Source: Aldehydirespirator sp965221185 (GTDB lineage Bacteria > Actinomycetota > Acidimicrobiia > Acidimicrobiales > Aldehydirespiratoraceae). Taken from it: a DNA stretch of 64,000 nt. The position numbers and the translations under genes are program-made. Shown one piece after another: positions 57,062 through 64,000 of the stretch. Location of the stretch: positions 1,116,001 through 1,180,000 of the forward strand of contig OZ244866.1 in assembly GCA_965221185.1 (NCBI GenBank), written 5' to 3'. Every line of letters starts with the position of its first letter. The first letter of the stretch is position 1. Below the pieces are notes generated by a model that saw nothing but the letters and a program-made list of their open reading frames with translations, searched no databases and was not told where the DNA came from.

Positions 57062-58279
57062 CTAGGAGGGCTCCTTGGGCACCACGATGGCGCCAGACAC
57101 GATCTGGGCCTTGAAGTCCTCGAGTTGATCGACGATGTCGTCCACGAATCCTCCCGAGGTGCTGTAGCCCACGCCGTCCACGGACAGGTCGTAGACGGTC
57201 GGCCCCGCGGTCACGTTGCCTTCGATGGCGGACCTGACCATCTCGAAGATGGATACGTCGACCCGCTTGAGCATCGAGGTGAGGATGTAGTCCTGCACCC
57301 CGGCGCCGGCGGTGTGGTACTGGTCGGAGTCGACGCCGATGGCCCACACCTTCGACCCGGACGCCTCGCTCTGCTCCTGGGCGGCCAGGAACAGGCCGGC
57401 ACCGGTGCCGCCTGCGGCGTGGTACACGATGTCGGCGCCGTCCTCGTACATGGCGAGCGCGATCTCCTTGCCCCGGTCCGGGGCGTTGAAGCCGTCGAAG
57501 TCGGGGGCCTGGGTCACATAGGCGGAGATGATCTCGATATCGGGATTCACGGCTCGGGCCCCGGCTTGGTAGCCGGCCTCGAATCGCTCGATGAGCCCGC
57601 CCACGTTGGCCACGCCGCCGATGAAGCCGATGGTGCCGGTCTCGGTCTTGAGCGCGGCGGCCGCGCCCACCAGGAAGGAGCCCTGCTCCTCCGCGAAGAC
57701 CAAGCCAGCGATGTTGTCGCCGTAGGGAGCGGGGGGATCGGCGCCGAAGTTGATCATGCCCGAGTCGACGACGCCGAAGACGGTGTCGGGGTTCTCGGCG
57801 CCGACCGCGGCCGCGTCGCGCTCGAACAGGAAGCCGACGGCCACAACCACGTCATGGACGCTGGCGGCGAGCTGGAGGAGCTCGCCCCGGTTGGACCCGT
57901 CGTCGTTGGGCGAGGCCTCGGTGTAGGTGATGCCCAGCTCGGCCTCGGCCCGCTCGATGCCGGCGGCAGCCGAGTCGTTGAAGGACTGGTCGCCCCGCCC
58001 GCCGATGTCGAACACCAGGCCCACCGAGATGTCGGTCATCTCGGGCTCGGGCTCGGGCTCGGGGGCTGGAGCCTCGGTGGTCTCGGGCTCGGGGGCTGGA
58101 GCCTCCGTGGTCTCAGGGGCCTCGGGCTCCGGCTCTGGCTCGGGCTCAGGGGCCGCTGGCTCGGTAGCTGCCGGCTCGGGCTCGGCGACGGTCTCGGTGC
58201 CGTCGTCATCCCCGCAGGCTGCTGCCAGCAGGGCGAACGACAGCAGCACCGCGAGAATTAGTGTTGCACGCTTACGCAT
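57062..58279 (-). CDS. BMP family ABC transporter substrate-binding lipoprotein
   Basis: This 405-residue lipoprotein of the BmpA/PnrA (Med) family binds purine nucleosides in characterised members. The signal peptide ends in the lipobox LLAAAC. A long Pro/Glu/Thr linker (about residues 30-80), with a 10-residue ETTEAPAPEP unit repeated by a 30-bp DNA repeat, tethers the domain. Domain motifs are GLVFDIGGRGDQSFNDSAAA, FGVVDSGM and GTIGFIGGVANVGGLIERFE, with VYHAAGGTGAG near the ligand site. GGAGGGAAG precedes the ATG at 58279. It is the first gene of the minus-strand operon with an ATPase and two permeases. Confidence 0.92.
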   Translation of the reverse strand: MRKRATLILAVLLSFALLAAACGDDDGTETVAEPEPAATEPAAPEPEPEPEPEAPETTEAPAPEPETTEAPAPEPEPEPEMTDISVGLVFDIGGRGDQSFNDSAAAGIERAEAELGITYTEASPNDDGSNRGELLQLAASVHDVVVAVGFLFERDAAAVGAENPDTVFGVVDSGMINFGADPPAPYGDNIAGLVFAEEQGSFLVGAAAALKTETGTIGFIGGVANVGGLIERFEAGYQAGARAVNPDIEIISAYVTQAPDFDGFNAPDRGKEIALAMYEDGADIVYHAAGGTGAGLFLAAQEQSEASGSKVWAIGVDSDQYHTAGAGVQDYILTSMLKRVDVSIFEMVRSAIEGNVTAGPTVYDLSVDGVGYSTSGGFVDDIVDQLEDFKAQIVSGAIVVPKEPS

Positions 58280-58387
58280 AAGGCTTCCCTCCATGGATCT
58301 GTGGGCGTTACGCACCGCGCATGCTAACGGGCGCGACGCCCGCTCGTTGGTGGCCTCGATGAGGCCGCGGCACCATCGATGATGGGC

Positions 58388-59404
58388 TCAGCTCGGCTGG
58401 TGCGCGGACGTCCAGGCCAGCACGGCTTCGGCGGGCCAGGCGTTGACGATGTCGTCCGTGGGAACCCCGCAGCGCACCGCCTTGTCGGCTCCGTAGGCCT
58501 GCCACTCGAGCTGTCCGGTGGCGTGGGCGTCGGTGTCGACCGTGACCTTGCAGCCCCACTCCACGGCGAGGGAGAGGAGTTCCTCGGGAGGGTCCTGGCG
58601 CTCGGGGCGGCAGTTGATCTCCACCGCCTTGTCGAACTGGGCGCAGGCCGCGAACACGATGTCGGCGTCGAAGGTCGACGGTGGCCGCCCGCCGCCGACG
58701 ACCTTGCGGTTCGTGCAGTGGCCCAGGATGTCGGTGTGCGGGTTGGCGACGGCGGCCACCATTCGCGGCGTCATCTCCGCTGAGGGCATTCTCAGCTTCG
58801 AATGGACCGAGGCGACTACGACGTCCAGTTCGGCCAGCAGTTCGTCCGACAGGTCAAGGGAGCCGTCCGTGAGGATGTCCACTTCCATCCCGGTCAGGAT
58901 CTTGAACGGAGCCATCTCGGAGTTGAGTCGAGCGATCTCCTCCATCTGCCGACTCAGGCGACCCTCGTCGAGGCCGTGGGCCACCGTCAGGCGGGCCGAG
59001 TGGTCGGTGATCGCCACCCACTCGTGGCCCAGCGCCGCCGCGGTCTCGGCCATGGCCCGCAGCGGGGCCCCGCCGTCGGACCAGGTGGTGTGGCAGTGGC
59101 AGTCGCCCCGCAGCCGCTCCAGCACTGGGCCGCCGGCCCCGACCGGCACCCGGCTGCGCTGCTCGAGCTCGGCGAGGTACCCGTCGTCGAGGCCCGAGAT
59201 GGCCTCGGCGATCACCCGTGCCGTGCTGGGGCCCACGCCGTCGAGTTCGGTGAGCGTGCCCGCGGCGGCTCTCGCGGCAAGTTCGGCGTCACCGAGGGCT
59301 TCAGCCACCTCCAACGCCCGCTGAAAGGCTCGCACCTTGGGGCTGGGAGCGAGCTCCCGGTCGAGGTAATGAATGGCGAGCGACAGCGCCACCGAAGGCC
59401 GCAT
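58388..59404 (-). CDS. PHP-domain metal-dependent phosphoesterase (PolX C-terminal-like)
   Basis: This 338-residue protein has an N-terminal helix-hairpin-helix region (LTELDGVGPSTARVIAEAIS) and a PHP domain. Metal ligands are visible in GDCHCHTTWSDGGAPL, WVAITDHSARLTVAHG, LTGMEVDIL, VVASVHSKLRM, TDILGHCTNRKV and VTVDTDAHA. It resembles DNA polymerase X without the polymerase part, so a phosphatase or exonuclease activity is plausible. The ATG at 59404 is chosen because TAGGTT (59418-59413, minus strand) ends 8 nt before it. Confidence 0.85.
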   Translation of the reverse strand: MRPSVALSLAIHYLDRELAPSPKVRAFQRALEVAEALGDAELAARAAAGTLTELDGVGPSTARVIAEAISGLDDGYLAELEQRSRVPVGAGGPVLERLRGDCHCHTTWSDGGAPLRAMAETAAALGHEWVAITDHSARLTVAHGLDEGRLSRQMEEIARLNSEMAPFKILTGMEVDILTDGSLDLSDELLAELDVVVASVHSKLRMPSAEMTPRMVAAVANPHTDILGHCTNRKVVGGGRPPSTFDADIVFAACAQFDKAVEINCRPERQDPPEELLSLAVEWGCKVTVDTDAHATGQLEWQAYGADKAVRCGVPTDDIVNAWPAEAVLAWTSAHQPS

Positions 59405-59438
59405 GACCACCGAACCTATCCGTCGCCGGCCGCGGCGG

Positions 59439-59798
59439 TCACGGCCCGGCGGCGCGGGGTCCGGGGAGGCGGTGGCGGTTGGCGGCCACCAGGGAATAGG
59501 TGGGGCGGGCCAGCCAGAGCAGCGGCGGGTGGGCGATCAGGCGCCCGACAATTCCCCAGGCTCCGCCCGCCGCAACCAGGGACCAGCCGATGGCGTCGGC
59601 GCCGCGACAGCGCCGCGGGCGCGAACCGCGTTCGTCAATCCACCACACCGCGGTCTCCGCGTCCGACTGGGATAGCCCGAGCTTCTCCAACTCGAGCGAC
59701 TGCCATGGCTCCACACGGGCGTCGGCGGGCAGGCGGGCCTCGATCCAGCGGGCCGACCGGATGCAGAACCCGCAGTGGCCGTCGTAGACGAGTAGCAC
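59439..59798 (-). CDS. DCC family thiol-disulfide oxidoreductase-like protein (DUF393)
   Basis: This 119-residue protein starts with the family's hallmark LLVYDGHCGFCIRSARWIEA, which contains the DxxCxxC motif of a possible thioredoxin-like redox site. VWWIDERGSRPRRCRGADAI and GRLIAHPPLLWLARPTYSLV complete the domain. The biological role is unknown. It faces away from the bL37-like gene, whose start is 65 bp from the GTG start here. Confidence 0.85.
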   Translation of the reverse strand: MLLVYDGHCGFCIRSARWIEARLPADARVEPWQSLELEKLGLSQSDAETAVWWIDERGSRPRRCRGADAIGWSLVAAGGAWGIVGRLIAHPPLLWLARPTYSLVAANRHRLPGPRAAGP

Positions 59799-59849
59799 CG
59801 AGCCAGTGTGCCACCGCCCACCCGGGGCGGGTTCCGCGAGGTCCCGCGG

Positions 59850-59855
59850 TAGCGT
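59850..59855 (+). promoter_or_regulatory. candidate -10 element TAGCGT before the bL37-like gene
   Basis: The TANNNT hexamer ends 8 nt before the ATG at 59864. A GGGGG run lies between them, so leaderless and short-leader starts are both possible. Confidence 0.4.
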
Positions 59856-59863
59856 TGGGGGCC

Positions 59864-59953
59864 ATGTCCAAGCGCACCAGCAAGCGCCGAGCCAAGGCTC
59901 GCCGTTCGAAGGCGAACCACGGCCGCAAGCCCAACGCGGGCCGCAACAGCTGA
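59864..59953 (+). CDS. very small basic ribosomal protein, bL37-like
   Basis: The frame encodes only 29 residues: MSKRTSKRRAKARRSKANHG followed by RKPNAGRNS. The Lys/Arg-rich N terminus and the KANHGRKPN motif closely resemble bL37, a peptide of about 24 residues found in mycobacterial 50S structures and restricted to Actinobacteria. A -10-like hexamer and a purine run precede the ATG, and dispersed element E5 begins at the stop codon, as it does after other real genes here. It is easily missed because of its size. The assignment rests on remembered sequence similarity. Confidence 0.68.
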   Translation: MSKRTSKRRAKARRSKANHGRKPNAGRNS

Positions 59954-60085
59954 CCCAGAGGCCGAGCGGACAGGTCGCAGTTCATGTGGATCTCGCAGGG
60001 TGCTGAGCGAGGCCGTGGCCCGAGCGGCCCGTGAGCGCAGCGAACAAGAGCGGAACACCAAACGCTTCGCCGCAAATTGGTGCCG
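59951..60085 (+). repeat. dispersed 3'-end element, copy E5 (after the bL37-like gene)
   Basis: The element begins at the TGA of the bL37-like gene with AGAGGCCGAGCGGACAGGTC. It contains GCTGAGCGAGGCCGTGGCCC, then GAGCGGCCCGTGAGCGCAGC and GAACAAGAGCGG, and ends with a weakly conserved CAAACGCTTCGCCGC block. ychF begins about 60 bp later. Confidence 0.7.
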
Positions 60086-60146
60086 TCACCCGCACGGCAC
60101 TCTAGATTCAGCCGGCAGCGGTCGGCTGTAGAGCTCGGAGACCTCC

Positions 60147-61220
60147 TTGGAGCGATTCGGATTTGTCGGCCTTCCCAACTCCGGGAAGACCTCGTTGCAC
60201 AACGCTCTGGCGGGCGGTGACGCGGTCGCGGCCCGGCACGCGTTCTCCACCAAGTCGGCCAACGTGGGGGTGGCCAGGATTCCCGACGATCGGCTGAGCC
60301 AGCTCGCGGAGATGAGCGCCAGCCGCCGTACGGTTCAAGCCTCGGTGCAGTTCACCGACATCGGTGGCCTGGTGTCTGGATCCAGCCGGGGCGAGGGCCT
60401 GGGCAACGCCTTCCTCGGCCATGTCCGCGACACCGATGCGATCGTGTATGTGGTGCGGTCATTTGCCGACCCCGACGTGCCCGGTGCCGATGACCCTCTG
60501 GACAGTCTCCGGGTGCTCGAGACCGAGCTGGCGCTGGCCGACCTCGACAGTGCCGACCGTCAGCTCGACAAGCTCGCCCGGGCCGCCAAGGGCGACCTGT
60601 CATTGCGGCCCAGCAAGAACCTGCTGGCCCAGGCGGTCGGGGTTCTCGAGGACGGTGTGCCCCTGTACCGCGCCGGTCTCGACGACGCCGCCCGGACCGG
60701 CCTGCGGCCGTTCTTCCTGCTCACCAACAAGCCCGTGCTCGCGGTGGTGAACATCGGAGAGGACCAGATCGCCGACGCCGAAGAGTTGGAGGGACTGGTG
60801 CGTTCGGAGTTAGGCGAGGCCGAAGTGGTGGCGCTGTGCGTGCAGTTGGAGGCTGAGGCCGCGCAACTCGACGAGTCGGAGCGCCCCGAGTTGCTGGCCG
60901 CCCTGGGCTTGGGCAGCGGCGCCCTCGACCGGTTCCTGGCCAGCGCCTACCACCTGCTGGGCCTGCGGACCTTCCTCACCACCGGGCCCAAGGAGAGCAG
61001 GGCTTGGACGTTCCGGGCGGGCGCGTCGGCGGCCGAGTGCGCCGGAGCGGTTCATTCCGACATCCAGCGAGGCTTCATCCGTGCGGAAACAATCCGATGG
61101 GATGAGCTGTTGGCTGCCGGCTCGTGGGTAGCGGCCCGCGAGCAGGGCCGGATGCGGTCCGAGGGCAGGGACTACCGGGTAGCTGACGGCGACGTGATGG
61201 ACTTCAAGTTCAACGTCTGA
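60147..61220 (+). CDS. ychF: redox-regulated ATPase/GTPase YchF (Obg family)
   Basis: This 357-residue ribosome-associated P-loop NTPase has FVGLPNSGKTSLHNALAGGD as P-loop, NVGVARIPDDRLSQLAEMSA as the switch region and QFTDIGGLVSGSSRGEGLGN as G3. A coiled-coil insert follows, then a TGS domain near the C terminus with RAGASAAECAGAVHSDIQRG and a DYRVADGDVMDFKFNV ending. The G4 position reads NIGE rather than NKxD, as in YchF proteins that prefer ATP. The TTG start has CTCGGAG 5 nt upstream. Confidence 0.94.
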   Translation: MERFGFVGLPNSGKTSLHNALAGGDAVAARHAFSTKSANVGVARIPDDRLSQLAEMSASRRTVQASVQFTDIGGLVSGSSRGEGLGNAFLGHVRDTDAIVYVVRSFADPDVPGADDPLDSLRVLETELALADLDSADRQLDKLARAAKGDLSLRPSKNLLAQAVGVLEDGVPLYRAGLDDAARTGLRPFFLLTNKPVLAVVNIGEDQIADAEELEGLVRSELGEAEVVALCVQLEAEAAQLDESERPELLAALGLGSGALDRFLASAYHLLGLRTFLTTGPKESRAWTFRAGASAAECAGAVHSDIQRGFIRAETIRWDELLAAGSWVAAREQGRMRSEGRDYRVADGDVMDFKFNV

Positions 61221-61234
61221 ACCCGGCGGCTGAG

Positions 61235-61259
61235 CCGGCGGCGTGCGACGCGCCGCCGG
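61235..61259 (+). terminator. GC-rich hairpin after ychF
   Basis: CCGGCGGCG (61235-61243) and CGCCGCCGG (61251-61259) form a perfect 9-bp stem with a 7-nt loop, starting 14 bp after the ychF stop. No T-tract follows. Confidence 0.5.
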
Positions 61260-61310
61260 AGGGTCCGCGGGCACATCAGCTCGCCCCGCCTCCGTTGCGC
61301 GACAGTTGGC

Positions 61311-61316
61311 TAGACT
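61311..61316 (+). promoter_or_regulatory. candidate leaderless -10 element TAGACT
   Basis: The TANNNT hexamer ends 8 nt before the ATG at 61325. Confidence 0.35.
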
Positions 61317-61324
61317 CGGGAGCC

Positions 61325-62269
61325 ATGCCTGTAGCCGCTGACGCCGCGCTGCTCGTCGAACTGGAGCCGAGCGTCGAGCGGCTCTACGAGCGCCACCTTC
61401 GACAGACCAAAGAGTGGCATCCCCACGCGCTCGTGCCTTGGAGCCGGGGCAAGGACTTCCCAGCCGACTACGAATGGGCGCCCGAAGAGGCCGGGCTCAG
61501 CGCCGAGGCCCGCAGCGCGCTGTTCGTCAATGTCCTGACAGAGGACAACCTGCCCTACTACTTCCGGGACATCGAGCGCATGTTCGGCCGCGACGGCGCT
61601 TGGGGCCATTGGATCCGGCGCTGGACGGCTGAGGAGGGTCGCCACGGCCAGGTGATCCACGACTACCTGGCCGTCACCCGCTCGGTCGATCCCGTGAGCC
61701 TCGAGCGGGCGCGCATGGCCCAGGTGCAGGGCGGCCTGGCACCCGAGCCGCCCAACGCGCTTGAGGGCCTCGCTTACGTGACGCTCCAAGAACTGGCCAC
61801 ACGCATCTCGCACTTCAACACCGGGCAGCACATCGAGGATCCCGCCGGCAAGGCCATCATGCGGCGGGTCGCCTTCGACGAGAACCTCCACTTCCTGTTC
61901 TATCGAGACGCAATGGGCGCCGCCATCGAGATGGACCCGTCCGGCTCGGTTGTCGCCATCACCAACCAGGTGAAGAGCTTCACCATGCCAGGCATCGGGA
62001 TCACCGATTTTGACGCCCATGCCCGGACTATCGCCGAGGCGGGGATCTACGACTTGGCCATCCACCACGACCAGATACTGCGGCCCGTGCTGCTGCGCGA
62101 CTGGAAGCTTCCCTCCATCACGGGCCTCTCCGGCGTGGCGGAGGCGGCTCGCGAACGGCTCATGAAGCTCATCGACAGGATCGGGAGGGTGGGCAGGCTC
62201 ATGGTCGAGCGCCGCGCCGAGCGCTGGACCATGGGTCGCGCCGTCAAGGCGGGAGCGCGGACGCACTAG
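61325..62269 (+). CDS. acyl-ACP desaturase (ferritin-like di-iron)
   Basis: This 314-residue soluble stearoyl-ACP/acyl-ACP desaturase-like enzyme (FA_desaturase_2, mycobacterial DesA type) carries di-iron ligands in NVLTEDNLPYYFRDIERMFG, RRWTAEEGRHGQVIHDYLAV, LQELATRISHFNTGQHIED and FDENLHFLFYRDAM. It introduces a double bond into ACP-bound fatty acids and needs a ferredoxin; the ferredoxin at 5.9 kb is one conceivable donor. The DUF192 gene follows after 10 nt. Confidence 0.88.
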   Translation: MPVAADAALLVELEPSVERLYERHLRQTKEWHPHALVPWSRGKDFPADYEWAPEEAGLSAEARSALFVNVLTEDNLPYYFRDIERMFGRDGAWGHWIRRWTAEEGRHGQVIHDYLAVTRSVDPVSLERARMAQVQGGLAPEPPNALEGLAYVTLQELATRISHFNTGQHIEDPAGKAIMRRVAFDENLHFLFYRDAMGAAIEMDPSGSVVAITNQVKSFTMPGIGITDFDAHARTIAEAGIYDLAIHHDQILRPVLLRDWKLPSITGLSGVAEAARERLMKLIDRIGRVGRLMVERRAERWTMGRAVKAGARTH

Positions 62270-62279
62270 ATTCGCGCCC

Positions 62280-62609
62280 ATGGCGTGGCTGGTCTGCGGC
62301 GACAGGGTCATCGCGTCGCTGGAGATCGCCTCCAGCCGGCGTGAACGGCGCAAGGGCTTGTCTGGACGCGACGGGATTGAGGGCGCGCTGCTGCTGGAAC
62401 GGACCCGCTCCGTGCACTCGCTCGGTATGCGCTTTCCCATTGACGTGGCTCACTGCGACGCCGACATGCGGGTTCTGAGGGTGACGGTGATGCGGGCCAA
62501 CCGGGTCGGATGCATCGTGCCGCGGGCCAAGGCGGTCATTGAGGCCGAGGCTGGCAGCTTCAAGCGCTGGGGAGTGGCTCCGGGCGTGGAGCTGGAGATC
62601 CGGCGGTGA
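62280..62609 (+). CDS. DUF192 family protein
   Basis: This 109-residue protein of the DUF192 (COG1430) family has the conserved RRERRKGLSGRDGIEGALLL, SVHSLGMRFPIDVAHCDADM and MRANRVGCIVPRAKAVIEAE. Homologues in other bacteria are often exported, but this one has no signal peptide. TAGATT (62267-62272) overlaps the desaturase stop and ends 7 nt before the ATG. It overlaps rsmI by four bases. Function unknown. Confidence 0.85.
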   Translation: MAWLVCGDRVIASLEIASSRRERRKGLSGRDGIEGALLLERTRSVHSLGMRFPIDVAHCDADMRVLRVTVMRANRVGCIVPRAKAVIEAEAGSFKRWGVAPGVELEIRR

Positions 62610-63484
62610 GTGGCTCGCTGATACTGGTGGGCACGCCGATCGGCAACCTGGGCGATCTGAGCGGCAGGGCCGTGGAGGCTCTGGCCTCTGCGGACCTGGT
62701 GTGCTGCGAGGACACCCGGCGCACGGGGCGTCTGCTCGCGCACGCCGGGGTGAGCGGCGCCCGGCTGCGCCGCGTGGACGAGCACACCGAGGCCGAGGCC
62801 TGCGACGCGGTGTGTGAGCTGCTCACCGCTGGGGCGACGGTGGCGGTGGTGACCGACGCCGGTATGCCCGCGCTGACCGATCCGGGGGTTCGGCTCGTGG
62901 CTGCGGCCGCGGCGGCCGGCCACACGGTCACGGTGGTGCCCGGTCCGTCGGCTGGCTTGGCGGCATTGGCGGTCAGCGGCCTGCCAACAACGCGATTCTG
63001 TTTCGAGGGTTTCTTGCCCCGCAAGGGCAGGGCTCGCGCCGTGCGTTTGGAGCAGATCGCAACGGAGCACCGCACCACCGTCCTGTACGAGTCGCCGCAT
63101 CGCCTGCGCTCGTGCCTTGCGGATCTGGCCGAGGCGTGCGGCCCGCTGAGGCGGGCCGTGGTGGCCCGCGAGCTCACCAAGCTGCATGAGGAGGTGGTGA
63201 GGGGCAGCCTGGCCGAGCTGTCCGAGTGGTCCGAGGGTCCGGTCAAGGGCGAAGTCGTGGTGGTAGTCGAGGGCGCTCCGGAGTCGGCCACCGAAGCCAC
63301 GGACGACGAGCTTCGGGCCGCGGTCGAGGCTCTCGTGGCCGATGGCGTGAGCCGCAGGGACGCGGCCGCATCGACCGCGGCGGCTTACGGAGTGTCGCGC
63401 CGCCGCGTCTACAACCTCGTGGCTGACACTCAAGAGACTGACCTCGAAGTAGGAAAACGTCCAGCTTTCCGAGTTGATTCCTAA
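62606..63484 (+). CDS. rsmI: 16S rRNA (cytidine-1402-2'-O)-methyltransferase
   Basis: This 292-residue tetrapyrrole-methylase-fold enzyme 2'-O-methylates C1402 in the ribosomal P site. Motifs are LILVGTPIGNLGDLSGRAVE, CCEDTRRTGRLLAHAG, VAVVTDAGMPALTDPGVRLV, VPGPSAGLAALAVSGLPTTR, FEGFLPRKG and YESPHRLRSCLADLAE with ARELTKLHEEVVRG. The GTG start overlaps the DUF192 stop. Its neighbour metG is the usual rsmI partner in Actinobacteria. Confidence 0.95.
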   Translation: MSGSLILVGTPIGNLGDLSGRAVEALASADLVCCEDTRRTGRLLAHAGVSGARLRRVDEHTEAEACDAVCELLTAGATVAVVTDAGMPALTDPGVRLVAAAAAAGHTVTVVPGPSAGLAALAVSGLPTTRFCFEGFLPRKGRARAVRLEQIATEHRTTVLYESPHRLRSCLADLAEACGPLRRAVVARELTKLHEEVVRGSLAELSEWSEGPVKGEVVVVVEGAPESATEATDDELRAAVEALVADGVSRRDAAASTAAAYGVSRRRVYNLVADTQETDLEVGKRPAFRVDS

Positions 63485-63524
63485 AACTGTCAGCTTGGCT
63501 GGGGAAGACCTTGGCATCTGGGGA

Positions 63525-63530
63525 TAATGT
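63525..63530 (+). promoter_or_regulatory. candidate leaderless -10 element TAATGT before metG
   Basis: TAATGT ends 8 nt before the ATG at 63539; the overlapping GATAAT (63523-63528) is an alternative -10. No ribosome binding site is visible. Confidence 0.4.
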
Positions 63531-63538
63531 GGCCCGCC

Positions 63539-64000
63539 ATGGGGGTGCCGGTACTGGTCGCGGTTGCGTGGCCCTACGCGTCGGGTAGTCGCCATCTCGG
63601 TCATCTCGCCGGGGCCTACCTGCCTGCCGACATCTACGCCCGCTACCAGAGGCTGGCCGGCAACGACGTTCTGATGGTGAGCGGATCCGACGTCCACGGC
63701 ACGCCGATCACCGTGCGGGCCGATGCCGAGGGCGTGACGCCCTCGGAGATCGTCGGGCGCTACCACGCCGAGTTCTGCCGTCAATGGGAGACGCTCGGCA
63801 TCTCCTGGGACCTCTACACCACCACCGGCACCCCCAACCACGCGGCCGTCACCCAGGACATGTTCCTGGTGCAGCTCCAGAACGGCCACATCGACAGGAG
63901 AGTCTCCGAGCAGTTCTACGACCCCGTCGGCGAGCGCTTCCTGCCCGATCGCTACATCGAGGGCACATGCCCGCGTTGCGGCTTTGAAGCGGCCCGCGGA
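63539..64000 (+). CDS. metG: methionyl-tRNA synthetase (N-terminal part)
   Basis: The first 154 residues of a class I aminoacyl-tRNA synthetase run to the window end. The HIGH-type motif lies in AWPYASGSRHLGHLAGAYLP, followed by MVSGSDVHGTPITVRADAEG and WDLYTTTGTPNHAAVTQDMF. EGTCPRCGFEAARG begins the zinc-knuckle insertion. This is the archaeal-type MetG arrangement with a Cys knuckle. The KMSKS part lies outside the window. Confidence 0.94.
   Translation, partial: MGVPVLVAVAWPYASGSRHLGHLAGAYLPADIYARYQRLAGNDVLMVSGSDVHGTPITVRADAEGVTPSEIVGRYHAEFCRQWETLGISWDLYTTTGTPNHAAVTQDMFLVQLQNGHIDRRVSEQFYDPVGERFLPDRYIEGTCPRCGFEAARG

Overview
The window is one contiguous piece of a high-GC (roughly 65-70%) chromosome with dense, mostly co-oriented genes. 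It looks like an actinomycetote, most likely an uncultured Acidimicrobiia-type lineage. The reasons are SOS boxes of the actinobacterial CGAAC-N4-GTTCG type, a very short gene resembling the actinobacterial ribosomal protein bL37, a divergent lexA / LysM-protein pair, a B12-dependent ribonucleotide reductase, and many leaderless-looking TANNNT-N(7-9)-ATG starts. The lineage is an inference; the features behind it are visible in the sequence.

Layout. 1-7.4 kb: the end of a peptide-type ABC binding protein, a D-aminoacylase-like amidohydrolase, an SDR, an acyl-CoA synthetase, an ArsC-fold gene with an in-frame UGA at its catalytic Cys position, and a ferredoxin / ferredoxin-reductase pair. 7.5-18.4 kb: core genes rpsO-pnp-dapB, SURF1-like, dapA, rnj, ftsK and a cation exchanger. 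18.5-24.2 kb: two lipoproteins, then rimO-pgsA-cinA. 24.2-31.0 kb: an accessory segment with a broken HipA kinase, a HIRAN fragment, a GNAT protein, a YbaY-like lipoprotein, a DUF4268 protein, a broken DUF222/HNH gene and msrB. 31-46.7 kb: recA, hicAB, miaB-miaA-dapF-hflX, dapC-dapD-dapE, lexA with a divergent LysM protein, a RibD-C reductase and nrdJ. 46.9-52 kb: two NTF2-fold proteins, YihY, an acyl-CoA dehydrogenase and lgt. 52-58.3 kb (minus strand): a BMP-type nucleoside ABC transporter operon followed by a PhyH dioxygenase. 58.4-64 kb: a PHP protein, a DCC protein, the bL37-like gene, ychF, an acyl-ACP desaturase, a DUF192 protein, rsmI and the start of metG.

How the genes work together. 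Six genes of the succinylase diaminopimelate/lysine route (dapB, dapA, dapF, dapC, dapD, dapE) lie in the window. recA and lexA/LysM form the visible SOS regulon. rpsO-pnp and rnj cover ribosome and RNA turnover. miaB, miaA, rimO, hflX, rsmI and ychF are translation-associated.

Most notable signals. (1) A probable selenocysteine ArsC-like gene has a two-tier SECIS-like hairpin with a GGUC apical loop directly after the UGA. (2) A dispersed element of about 140 bp occurs five times, always at a gene's 3' end and in gene-sense orientation; at one site its core is amplified into a 6 x 44 bp array with a covarying hairpin pair. (3) Two tandem, nearly identical 24-codon mini-ORFs are joined to hflX and dapC by three successive GTGA stop/start overlaps. 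(4) A 38-bp near-perfect palindrome carries two LexA boxes around overlapping divergent -10 elements. No rRNA, tRNA, CRISPR array, insertion sequence or integrase was recognised.
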